A stretch of 8,499 bases of DNA. It comes from Oleiagrimonas sp964608595. Its GTDB lineage: Bacteria > Pseudomonadota > Gammaproteobacteria > Xanthomonadales > Rhodanobacteraceae. The notes under the pieces are model-generated. The model worked only from the letters and a program-made list of their open reading frames with translations. It ran no database searches and was not told where the DNA came from. Positions 1 through 5,502 of this stretch are shown here, piece after piece (the stretch's first letter is position 1; every line of letters begins with the position of its first letter). Where the stretch lies: assembly GCA_964608595.1 (NCBI GenBank), contig CAZSOU010000105.1, forward strand, positions 1 to 8,499, given 5' to 3'. The translations under genes were made by a program, and so were the position numbers.

Positions 1-53
1 CCGGCGGGGCCGGAACCGAGGATGAGAAGGCGACTGTGCTTGGGAGTGCTCAT
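1..53 (-). CDS. trxB: Thioredoxin reductase, N-terminal end only
   Basis: Read on the minus strand from the ATG at 53-51, the 17 complete codons encode MSTPKHSRLLILGSGPA, and the next codon begins GG. This closely resembles the E. coli TrxB start (MGTTKHSKLLILGSGPAG), including the first glycine-rich FAD-binding turn GSGPAG. The family is a cytoplasmic FAD/NADPH flavoenzyme that reduces thioredoxin. The rest of the gene, including the redox CxxC, lies left of the window. A short GGAA lies six bases before the start and could be a weak ribosome binding site. Position supports the call: trxB stands divergently next to the ftsK-lolA-rarA-serS run in E. coli as well. The short length limits certainty, but the match is residue by residue and the context agrees. 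Confidence 0.88.
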   Translation of the reverse strand, partial: MSTPKHSRLLILGSGPA

Positions 54-279
54 GTATAATTCCGCGGTTGATTTGATGGTTTTTGTCGGCGCCACCTTCG
101 GCGCCTCCCGTTGAAACCGGAATCGTGTGCCGAGAAGCGCACGACATGGCAACGGGCAGGCAAGAAGGATGGGGAAGACGAAGCCTCAAATCAAGGGACA
201 GACTGCACGCAAGGACGGTAAAAATTCCCCGACGGCCGCGGCCGTACCCCATCACTGCAATTTGCGAGGATTCACGTCC
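54..279. other. Divergent intergenic region between trxB and ald
   Basis: This 226-bp gap must hold the promoters for both divergent genes. A perfect TATAAT lies at 55-60 on the + strand, just outside the trxB start, but I find no good -35 at normal spacing, so it is only a possible -10 for ald with a leader of about 200 nt. A weaker alternative is GGGACA (195-200) with TAAAAA (219-224), 18 bases apart. GGCGCC occurs at 88-93 and again at 100-105, so the two copies can form a 6-bp hairpin with a 6-nt loop. The ald reading frame stays open upstream to a GTG at 127 and an ATG at 169, but that extension does not resemble the family. I see no separate small gene here. Confidence 0.5.
264..270 (+). 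promoter_or_regulatory. Ribosome binding site that decides the ald start
   Basis: GCGAGGA, with its GAGGA core at 266-270, lies nine bases before the ATG at 280. It favours this start over the in-frame GTG at 127 or ATG at 169. From 280 the protein begins MRIGIPSE, the usual N-terminus of alanine dehydrogenases. Confidence 0.7.
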
Positions 280-1341
280 ATGCGTATTGGTATTCCTTCC
301 GAGACCAAGATTCTGGAGGGCCGTGTCGCCCTGGTTCCCGCCGCGGCCGCCGATCTGGTGCGCCGAGGCCACGAAGTATTCGTGCAGTCCGACGCGGGTG
401 TGCACAGCGGTTACTCCGACGACGACTACCGCGCACTGGGCGTCACGGTGGTGCCCGATGCGGCGGCGCTTTATGAAAAGGGCGAGTTGATCGTCAAGGT
501 CAAGGAGCCGATCGCGGGCGACCTGGAACACCTCAAGAAGCACCACACCTTGTTCTGCTATCTGCATTTGGCGGCCGAGCCCGAGCTCACCAGGCGCCTG
601 CTGGAGATCGGTTTGACCGGTGTGGCTTTCGAATCGGTGGAAGAAAACGGCGGCTTGCCGCTGCTGGCGCCGATGTCGGTCATCGCCGGTCGTCTGGCCG
701 GTCAGATCGGCACCACGTTGCTGCACCGTCCCAACGGCGGCAAGGGCAAGCTTCTGGGCGGCATGGCCGCCGCACCACGCGGCAAGGTGGTCGTGCTGGG
801 CGCCGGCGTGGCCGGTGGCGCCGCCGCGTCGCAGGTGGCCTCCACCGGCGCCAACGTGGTGGTGTTCGACCTGCTGCCCGAGCGGATGGACGCCATGCGC
901 CAGTTGGGCCCCAATGTGACCGGTCTTTACTCCTATCAGGCTTCGGTGGCCGAAGAAGTCGCCACGGCCGATCTGGTGGTCGGCGCCGTGTTGGTGCCGA
1001 GTGCGAAGGCGCCGCAGGTTCTGACCGATGCCATGGTCGCGTCCATGGAGAAGGGCAGCGTGGTGGTGGATATCGCCATCGACCAGGGCGGCTGCTTCGA
1101 AACCTCCAAACCGACCGGCTGGGACAACCCGACGTACGACGTGCACGACGTGACGCATTTCTGCGTGACCAACATGCCGGGGTCGGTACCGCAGACCTCC
1201 ACGCTGGCCATCTCGGCCACGATCCTGCCTTACGTGCAGCGGATGGCCGGCGGCGAGGGCTGGCGCGACTTCGCGCCGTTGCGCAGCGGCATCAACGTGG
1301 AAAACGGCGAGCTGGTGCACCCGGCGCTGAAAGCCTCGTAA
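280..1341 (+). CDS. ald: Alanine dehydrogenase (NAD-dependent)
   Basis: This 353-residue cytoplasmic enzyme should interconvert L-alanine and pyruvate plus ammonia using NAD(H). The N-terminus MRIGIPSETK and the active-site residues R15, K75 (in VKVKEP) and H96 (in CYLHLAAE) fall at the same numbers as in M. tuberculosis Ald. The Rossmann domain has GAGVAG at 174-179 and the NAD-ribose acidic residue D197 at the end of the next strand. D268 in VVVDIAIDQGG matches the catalytic aspartate (D270 in M. tuberculosis). The conserved NMPGSVPQTST segment follows at 298-308. The start is fixed by family homology and by GAGGA upstream. The protein ends about 15-20 residues earlier than typical 371-378-residue members, just after ELVHPALKAS. 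It stands alone between trxB (divergent) and ftsK (178-bp gap). E. coli has lrp in this slot. Confidence 0.95.
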   Translation: MRIGIPSETKILEGRVALVPAAAADLVRRGHEVFVQSDAGVHSGYSDDDYRALGVTVVPDAAALYEKGELIVKVKEPIAGDLEHLKKHHTLFCYLHLAAEPELTRRLLEIGLTGVAFESVEENGGLPLLAPMSVIAGRLAGQIGTTLLHRPNGGKGKLLGGMAAAPRGKVVVLGAGVAGGAAASQVASTGANVVVFDLLPERMDAMRQLGPNVTGLYSYQASVAEEVATADLVVGAVLVPSAKAPQVLTDAMVASMEKGSVVVDIAIDQGGCFETSKPTGWDNPTYDVHDVTHFCVTNMPGSVPQTSTLAISATILPYVQRMAGGEGWRDFAPLRSGINVENGELVHPALKAS

Positions 1342-1360
1342 GTTGCCGGTCCGTGTGTTT

Positions 1361-1391
1361 GCGACGGCGCCATCTCCGGATGGGCCGTCGC
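1361..1391 (+). terminator. GC-rich stem-loop after ald, possible terminator
   Basis: GCGACGGC (1361-1368) pairs with GCCGTCGC (1384-1391). After a one-base bulge, CCAT (1370-1373) pairs with ATGG (1380-1383) around a 6-nt loop CTCCGG. This gives a 12-bp stem starting 19 bases after the ald stop. No T-run follows, so it is not a canonical intrinsic terminator. It may stabilise the 3' end or work as a weak terminator before the ftsK promoter. Confidence 0.45.
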
Positions 1392-1403
1392 GCGCTCCAT
1401 GCG

Positions 1404-1412
1404 TGATATAAC
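1404..1412 (+). promoter_or_regulatory. Candidate extended -10 promoter for ftsK
   Basis: TGATATAAC fits the extended -10 form TGnTATAAT with five of six hexamer matches. No good -35 is visible 16-18 bases upstream, where the DNA is the arm of the ald hairpin, but extended -10 promoters tolerate that. It would give a leader of about 100 nt before the ftsK GTG. Confidence 0.4.
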
Positions 1413-1429
1413 AATGCTTTGGACGCTTT

Positions 1430-1483
1430 GAGTGTGCGCAGGTGGCCACGGGCCACTCCAAGCGGCAAATTTGCTGCACACTC
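1430..1483. promoter_or_regulatory. Cluster of nested dyads in front of ftsK
   Basis: GAGTGTGC (1430-1437) is perfectly complementary to GCACACTC (1476-1483). Between them lie GTGGCC-ACG-GGCCAC (1442-1456, a perfect 6-bp hairpin) and GCGGCAAATTTGCTGC (1462-1477), a 16-bp palindrome with a single G-T mismatch pair. The last overlaps the right outer arm, so the structures compete with each other. The block could be a folded leader RNA or one or more protein-binding operators. No regulator can be named from the sequence, and I see no LexA box (CTGT-N8-ACAG). Confidence 0.4.
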
Positions 1484-1509
1484 GTCATGTCACAGCCCGC
1501 CATTTGAAC

Positions 1510-1513
1510 AGGA
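1510..1513 (+). promoter_or_regulatory. Ribosome binding site for the GTG start of ftsK
   Basis: AGGA sits six bases before the GTG at 1520. This supports the non-ATG start, which gives a basic MARTAKANKTSRKK cytoplasmic tail before the first membrane segment. Confidence 0.6.
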
Positions 1514-1519
1514 CCACAC

Positions 1520-3868
1520 GTGGCACGTACCGCCAAGGCCAATAAAACGAGCCGCAAAAAATCCGCTGAAGAAGAGCGGCCGGGGCTCAGCGACGAGTGG
1601 AAGCGGCGCTTGCGCGAAGCAGGCGTGTTGATGCTGGTGCCGCTGGCGGTTTATCTGCTGGTCTGCCTTTTCAGCTACGACCCGCTGGATCCCAGTTGGT
1701 CGCACGTGGCCGGGCTGGGCGAGACCCACAACCTCGGCGGTACCGTGGGGGCGTGGATTGCCGATTTGCTGCGCTATTTGTTCGGCGCCGTGGCCTATTT
1801 CTTCCCGCTGCTGCTGTTGGTGCTTGGCTTGCGCGTATTGCGCCGCGACATCGAGCTGCGCACGACCTCGCCATGGGAGCCGGCGTTGCGCCTGGTCGGT
1901 TTCGTGATGTTTTTTCTGGTCGGGCCGGCGTTGGCCTGGCTCAGCTTTTCCACGGCCAAGGTGCCGCCGGAAGGGGCGGGCGGCGTGCTGGGCCACGCCA
2001 TCGGCACCGGCGTACTGCGAGCTTTCGGCGACAAGGGCGCGCCGATCCTGTTGCTGGCGTTGTTCCTGATCGCCATCACGCTGGCCACGAACCTGTCCTG
2101 GTTCCGGGTCATGGATTGGATCGGCCGGACCACGCTGGCCGGTGTCGCCTGGGTGAGCGGCAAAATGCGCCAAGCGCCGGAAGCACTGGCGGCCCGCTCG
2201 GCACGAGCCGAGCGCGAGGCAGCCAAGAAGACCGATGCGGTAAAACAGGCCACGCGCGAGCCGATTCGCATCGAACGCGTCAAGCCCAAGGTGGAGAAAA
2301 GCGCTCGCGCCACGCGCGAAACCCAGATTCCGTTGTTCACGGGCGCATCCAGCAAGGGAGAACTGCCGCCCCTGTCGCTGCTGGACGAGCCGGCCGAGCA
2401 AGGGCCGGGTTATTCCGAAGAAACGCTGGAAGTCCTGTCGCGTCAGGTGGAGCTGAAGCTCAAGGATTTCCGTATCGAGGCCAAAGTGGTGGGCGTGTAT
2501 CCCGGCCCCGTCATCACGCGCTTCGAACTGGAACCGGCGCCGGGGGTGCGCGGTTCGCAAGTGTCCAACCTGGACAAGGACATCGCCCGCGGGCTGTCGG
2601 TGATCAGCGTGCGCGTGGTGGACGTGATTCCGGGCAAGAGCGTCATCGGCCTGGAAATTCCCAACAGCAACCGCGAAATCGTCTATTTGTCGGAAATCCT
2701 GCGTTCGAAGGAATACGACACGGCCAAATCCATGCTGACACTGGCGCTGGGCAAGGACATCGGCGGACGGCCCATCGTCACCGATCTGGCCAAGATGCCG
2801 CATTTGCTGGTGGCCGGCACCACCGGTTCCGGCAAGTCGGTCGCGGTCAACGCCATGATTCTGTCGCTGCTGTACAAGGCCAGCGCCGAGCAGGTTCGCC
2901 TGATCATGATCGACCCCAAGATGCTGGAGCTTTCCGTCTACGAAGGTATTCCGCATCTGCTGGCGCCGGTGGTCACCGACATGAAGGAGGCGGCCAACGC
3001 CTTGCGCTGGTGCGTGGCCGAGATGGAGCGCCGCTACAAGCTGATGGCCGCCGTGGGTGTACGCAACCTGGCGGGCTTCAACAAAAAGGTGCGTGACGCC
3101 GAATCCAGCGGGCAGCCGATGCTGGATCCGCTGTTCAAGCCCGACCCCGAAGATCCCACGCAGGCGCCGGAACCATTGGAACCGTTGCCGCATCTGGTGG
3201 TGATCATCGACGAGTTCGCCGACATGATGATGATCGTCGGCAAGAAGGTCGAAGAGCTGATCGCGCGCCTGGCACAAAAGGCGCGTGCGGCCGGCGTGCA
3301 TCTGATACTGGCCACCCAGCGCCCGTCGGTAGATGTCATTACCGGTTTGATCAAAGCCAACATCCCCACGCGCATCGCCTTCCAGGTATCGTCGCGCGTC
3401 GATTCGCGCACCATTCTCGATCAATCGGGTGCGGAAACCCTCCTGGGGCACGGCGACATGCTGTTCCTGCCACCGGGGACGGCCATGCCCGAGCGCGTGC
3501 ACGGCGCATTCGTCGACGATCATGAAGTGCACAACGTGGTGGAATGGCTGAAGTCGCAGGGTGAACCGAACTACATCGAAGGCGTGCTCGAAGACGAGCA
3601 GACCATGGGCGACGGCCGGGTCATCAACGAGTCGGGCATCCCGCAGGACGCCGGCGGTGACAACAGCGATGCGGCGCTTTACGACAAGGCCGTGGCCATT
3701 GTCACGCAAACCCGCCGCGCTTCCATTTCCGGCGTGCAGCGCCACCTGCGCATCGGCTACAACCGCGCCGCCAGGCTCATCGAGCAGATGGAGGCCGACG
3801 GCGTGGTCAGCGCGCCGCAGCACAATGGCACGCGCGAAGTGCTGGCGCCCGCACCGCCGCGTGATTGA
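1520..3868 (+). CDS. ftsK: DNA translocase FtsK (short-linker form)
   Basis: This 782-residue inner-membrane protein couples septum formation to chromosome segregation by pumping DNA toward dif and activating XerCD. A basic N-terminal tail (1-32) precedes hydrophobic membrane segments at roughly 34-53, 76-104, 122-144 and 173-192. The linker to about residue 270 is short and charged, rich in A, R, E and K. The alpha-domain region runs from about 295 to 400. The RecA-like motor has Walker A GTTGSGKS at 433-440 and Walker B VVIIDEFAD with D564/E565, then LILATQRPSVDVITG and RIAFQVSSRVDSRTILD. The winged-helix gamma domain starts near 717 (DAALYDKAVAIV) and includes RRASISGVQRHLRIGYNRAA; in E. 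coli this domain reads KOPS and contacts XerD. E. coli FtsK is 1329 residues because of a long linker, so the difference is linker length and not truncation. lolA follows after 91 bp. Confidence 0.97.
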   Translation: MARTAKANKTSRKKSAEEERPGLSDEWKRRLREAGVLMLVPLAVYLLVCLFSYDPLDPSWSHVAGLGETHNLGGTVGAWIADLLRYLFGAVAYFFPLLLLVLGLRVLRRDIELRTTSPWEPALRLVGFVMFFLVGPALAWLSFSTAKVPPEGAGGVLGHAIGTGVLRAFGDKGAPILLLALFLIAITLATNLSWFRVMDWIGRTTLAGVAWVSGKMRQAPEALAARSARAEREAAKKTDAVKQATREPIRIERVKPKVEKSARATRETQIPLFTGASSKGELPPLSLLDEPAEQGPGYSEETLEVLSRQVELKLKDFRIEAKVVGVYPGPVITRFELEPAPGVRGSQVSNLDKDIARGLSVISVRVVDVIPGKSVIGLEIPNSNREIVYLSEILRSKEYDTAKSMLTLALGKDIGGRPIVTDLAKMPHLLVAGTTGSGKSVAVNAMILSLLYKASAEQVRLIMIDPKMLELSVYEGIPHLLAPVVTDMKEAANALRWCVAEMERRYKLMAAVGVRNLAGFNKKVRDAESSGQPMLDPLFKPDPEDPTQAPEPLEPLPHLVVIIDEFADMMMIVGKKVEELIARLAQKARAAGVHLILATQRPSVDVITGLIKANIPTRIAFQVSSRVDSRTILDQSGAETLLGHGDMLFLPPGTAMPERVHGAFVDDHEVHNVVEWLKSQGEPNYIEGVLEDEQTMGDGRVINESGIPQDAGGDNSDAALYDKAVAIVTQTRRASISGVQRHLRIGYNRAARLIEQMEADGVVSAPQHNGTREVLAPAPPRD

Positions 3869-3933
3869 TCCTGGGAGCCTGGGCCGCGTCAACCTGCACC
3901 ATCCGCCTTCCGTTAAGCACGGGGTGTCTACCC

Positions 3934-3947
3934 TGTCCGGACATGTC
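3934..3947. promoter_or_regulatory. Overlapping palindromes upstream of lolA
   Basis: In the 91-bp ftsK-lolA gap, the 10-bp palindrome TGTCCGGACA (3934-3943) overlaps the 8-bp palindrome GACATGTC (3940-3947). They end 12 bases before the lolA ATG, just ahead of its weak GGGA ribosome site (3950-3953). TGTC also occurs nearby at about 3925. This could be an operator or chance; I recognise no named site and see no convincing -35/-10 pair. Confidence 0.25.
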
Positions 3948-3959
3948 ACGGGATTTGCC

Positions 3960-4622
3960 ATGAAACGAACCATTCTGACCGGTCTGATGATCGCCTTGAG
4001 CCTCGCCATGATGCCGCTTGTGGCGGGCACCACCGCGCGCGCGCGACTGGATGCCTTCGCACAGAACCTGCACTCGCTGAAAGGACACTTCCAACAAACC
4101 ATGATCGGCGCCAGTGGTCATCGCGGAGACACCACCCGCGGCATCGTGGCGCTCCAGGCGCCGCGCCAATTCCGCTGGCAGACGACATCGCCGGTAAAAC
4201 AATTGATCGTGGCCGACGGCAGTCGCGTGTGGATGTACGAGCCGGATCTGGATCAGGTGACGGTGCACCCGCAAAACGAGGCGGCGGCGCACAGCCCGCT
4301 GACCGTATTGACCGACATCGACCGTCTGGACAAGGATTTCACCGTCACGGAACTGGGTACACGGGACGGTCTGGAGTGGTTGCGTCTGACACCGAAGACC
4401 GAACACCGCGGCTTCAACTCGGCCGAACTCGGTTTTGATGCCGGCGGTCTGCGCGCCATGGTGTTCAAGGACCAGCTGGACAACGTCACGCGCATGCGTT
4501 TTTCCGATTGGCAACGCAACGTGAAGCTGCCGGCATCGACGTTCAATTTCACGCCGCCCAAGGGGGCCGACGTCATCGGCGACACCTCGTCCGTCCCGCA
4601 AGTCAACGCGCTGCAACAATGA
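3960..4622 (+). CDS. lolA: Outer-membrane lipoprotein carrier protein LolA
   Basis: This 220-residue periplasmic chaperone should take lipoproteins from LolCDE in the inner membrane and pass them to LolB. MKRTILTGLM starts a signal peptide with a hydrophobic core to about residue 20 and a likely cleavage near VAG (21-23). There is no lipobox cysteine, as expected for a soluble carrier. The mature part opens with RLDAFAQNLHSLKGHFQQT (29-47), the family's N-terminal helix and first strand. Next comes APRQFRW (67-73), then QLIVADGSRVWMYEPDLDQVTV, the most recognisable LolA signature. STFNFTPPKGADVI near the end is also typical. The residue aligned by eye with Arg43 of mature E. coli LolA is Ala67 here. 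A GGGA at 3950-3953, six bases before the ATG, is a modest ribosome site. The position after ftsK and before rarA is the classic one. Confidence 0.95.
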   Translation: MKRTILTGLMIALSLAMMPLVAGTTARARLDAFAQNLHSLKGHFQQTMIGASGHRGDTTRGIVALQAPRQFRWQTTSPVKQLIVADGSRVWMYEPDLDQVTVHPQNEAAAHSPLTVLTDIDRLDKDFTVTELGTRDGLEWLRLTPKTEHRGFNSAELGFDAGGLRAMVFKDQLDNVTRMRFSDWQRNVKLPASTFNFTPPKGADVIGDTSSVPQVNALQQ

Positions 4623-4656
4623 AAACGCGCGCGGCCGGACTTGTCGTGTCAATGGG

Positions 4657-4799
4657 GGGAACCTCGAAAAACCGCGGATCATCGGCGTTTCCTGCGGGAG
4701 GGGCCGGTGGCCCCGACGGATCATGCGGCACATCCTGTCGGGGCCACCGGCCCCTCCCACAAGGGTAGCTCCAGAGTGCAACGGTTATTCGAGGCTCCC
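4657..4799. repeat. Nested inverted repeat: two REP-like units head to head (BIME-like)
   Basis: Inner arms at 4696-4717 and 4737-4758 are 22-nt perfect reverse complements around a 19-nt spacer. Within the spacer, GGAT (4718-4721) can also pair with ATCC (4732-4735). Each arm is itself a REP-like unit: GGGAG followed by a small hairpin, GGGGCC-GGT-GGCCCC. Outer arms at 4657-4674 and 4782-4799 pair at 16 of 18 positions. Read outward-in, each half is one diverged unit of 61-63 nt: GGGAACCTCGAAAAACCG on the left and GGGAGCCTCGAATAACCG on the complementary strand at the right, both ending in the same 22 bases. A GGAG or GTAG tetranucleotide before a hairpin is typical of REPs mobilised by RAYT (TnpA_REP) transposases. 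No such gene is in the window. The transcript could form a long hairpin after lolA, but there is no T-run. Confidence 0.85.
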
Positions 4800-4833
4800 A
4801 CACTTGCGGTTGTCACGATGTGAGATGGCATTG

Positions 4834-4861
4834 CTTGCCAATACACAGGTATTCTGGCAAG
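4834..4861 (+). promoter_or_regulatory. Imperfect dyad/hairpin upstream of cytochrome b561
   Basis: CTTGCCA (4834-4840) pairs with TGGCAAG (4855-4861). ATAC (4841-4844) pairs with GTAT (4849-4852) around the loop ACAG, leaving TC (4853-4854) bulged. The 11-bp stem abuts the Fur-like site. It may be an operator half-site pair or a leader hairpin. Promoter hexamers are ambiguous here: TTGTCA at 4810-4815 and TTGCCA at 4835-4840 are fair -35 matches without a clear -10 at the right distance. Confidence 0.4.
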
Positions 4862-4879
4862 TTACCGAGAATCATTATC
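4861..4879 (+). promoter_or_regulatory. Candidate Fur box upstream of cytochrome b561
   Basis: GTTACCGAGAATCATTATC matches 15 of 19 positions of the classical Fur consensus GATAATGATAATCATTATC. In the 7-1-7 view, CGAGAAT-C-ATTATCA (4866-4880) has a perfect right half and five of seven in the left half. It ends 15 bases before the b561 start codon, where bound Fur would block transcription initiation or early elongation. Iron control of the gene is inferred from this site alone. Confidence 0.55.
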
Positions 4880-4894
4880 AATTGAAGCACGCCC

Positions 4895-5455
4895 ATGGCA
4901 ACCGACTCGACAACTCGCTACCGGCCCATCCAGCGCCGGTTGCACTGGATCATTTTCGCTCTCGTGCTGGCTGCTTACGTTCTCATCAACCTGCATCACA
5001 TGACGCCGCGAGGCCATTGGTCGCACGAAGTGACCGAGCATGCCCACATGGTCATGGGAGTATTGGTGTTGCTGCTGGTGCTGCCGCGTTTGTGGATGCG
5101 CAAGAAATACGGCGCGCCACCCATCGAACCGCCGCTGACGACAACCGTGCGCTGGTTTGCCAGGGTGACGCATTGGGCGTTGTATGCCTTCCTGGTGGTG
5201 CAGCCGCTGCTGGGCATCCTCACGCGTGAAGTGGGGGGACGGGGCGTCAGCCTGTTCGGCGTCACGTTGATACCCGCGTTCGTCAGCGAGCCCAACCGGG
5301 ACCTGGCGCGCGCCATTTTCCAGTATCACGCGCTGATCGGCACCACGTTCTACTGGATCATCGGCCTGCACATCGTGGCCGCGTTGTGGCATCACTATCT
5401 GCGTCGCGACGACACCATGCATCGCATGCTGGGGCCGAAACGCGCGGCGTCCTGA
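4895..5455 (+). CDS. Cytochrome b561, dihaem inner-membrane electron carrier
   Basis: This 186-residue protein has four hydrophobic segments at about 16-33, 50-67, 91-110 and 144-169, the bacterial cytochrome b561 (CybB) layout. Family members bind two b haems between four helices and move electrons between quinol and other acceptors; E. coli CybB can oxidise superoxide. Four histidines stand where ligands are expected: H17 (RRLHW), H51 (EHAHM), H145 (QYHALIG) and H159 (GLHIVAALWHH). Their spacings agree with CybB H13, H47, H137 and H151 as I recall them. Other histidines (34, 35, 41, 44, 49, 93, 166, 167) make it histidine-rich. The start has only a weak GAAG seven bases upstream. The gene sits between lolA and rarA, a place where E. 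coli has no such gene, behind a Fur-like site and after a REP-like repeat, so it may be an insertion into the conserved run. The physiological partner is unknown. Confidence 0.92.
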   Translation: MATDSTTRYRPIQRRLHWIIFALVLAAYVLINLHHMTPRGHWSHEVTEHAHMVMGVLVLLLVLPRLWMRKKYGAPPIEPPLTTTVRWFARVTHWALYAFLVVQPLLGILTREVGGRGVSLFGVTLIPAFVSEPNRDLARAIFQYHALIGTTFYWIIGLHIVAALWHHYLRRDDTMHRMLGPKRAAS

Positions 5456-5461
5456 TCGACG

Positions 5462-5489
5462 GCGGCCCGGCAGTCGCTTGCGGGGCCGC
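5462..5489 (+). other. Stem-loop between cytochrome b561 and rarA
   Basis: GCGGCCC (5462-5468) pairs perfectly with GGGCCGC (5483-5489) around a 14-nt loop, inside the 47-bp gap. No T-run follows, so it is not a standard terminator. It lies where a rarA ribosome binding site would be expected to begin, so it could affect rarA translation, but that is inference. Confidence 0.35.
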
Positions 5490-5502
5490 GTATCATGACG
5501 GC

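Noticed and set aside
55..60. The perfect TATAAT as a firm ald promoter
   Set aside because: There is no -35 at usual spacing, the TG lies directly against the hexamer and not one base away, and it is about 220 bases from the ald start. It is kept only as a possibility in the intergenic entry.
127..279. An N-terminal extension of ald from GTG 127 or ATG 169
   Set aside because: The extra residues do not resemble alanine dehydrogenases. Starting at 280 places R15, K75 and H96 at the known positions, with a good GAGGA site.
1490..4102. An 870-codon open frame on the minus strand covering all of ftsK
   Set aside because: It is rich in His, Gln and Arg, has no recognisable domain, and mirrors the ftsK codons. 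In GC-rich DNA with strong third-position bias, long antisense frames are expected. FtsK motifs on the + strand are complete.
4696..4758. The strong inner hairpin as an intrinsic terminator of lolA
   Set aside because: No T-run follows either arm, and the REP-like internal structure and outer arms are better explained by a repeat element.
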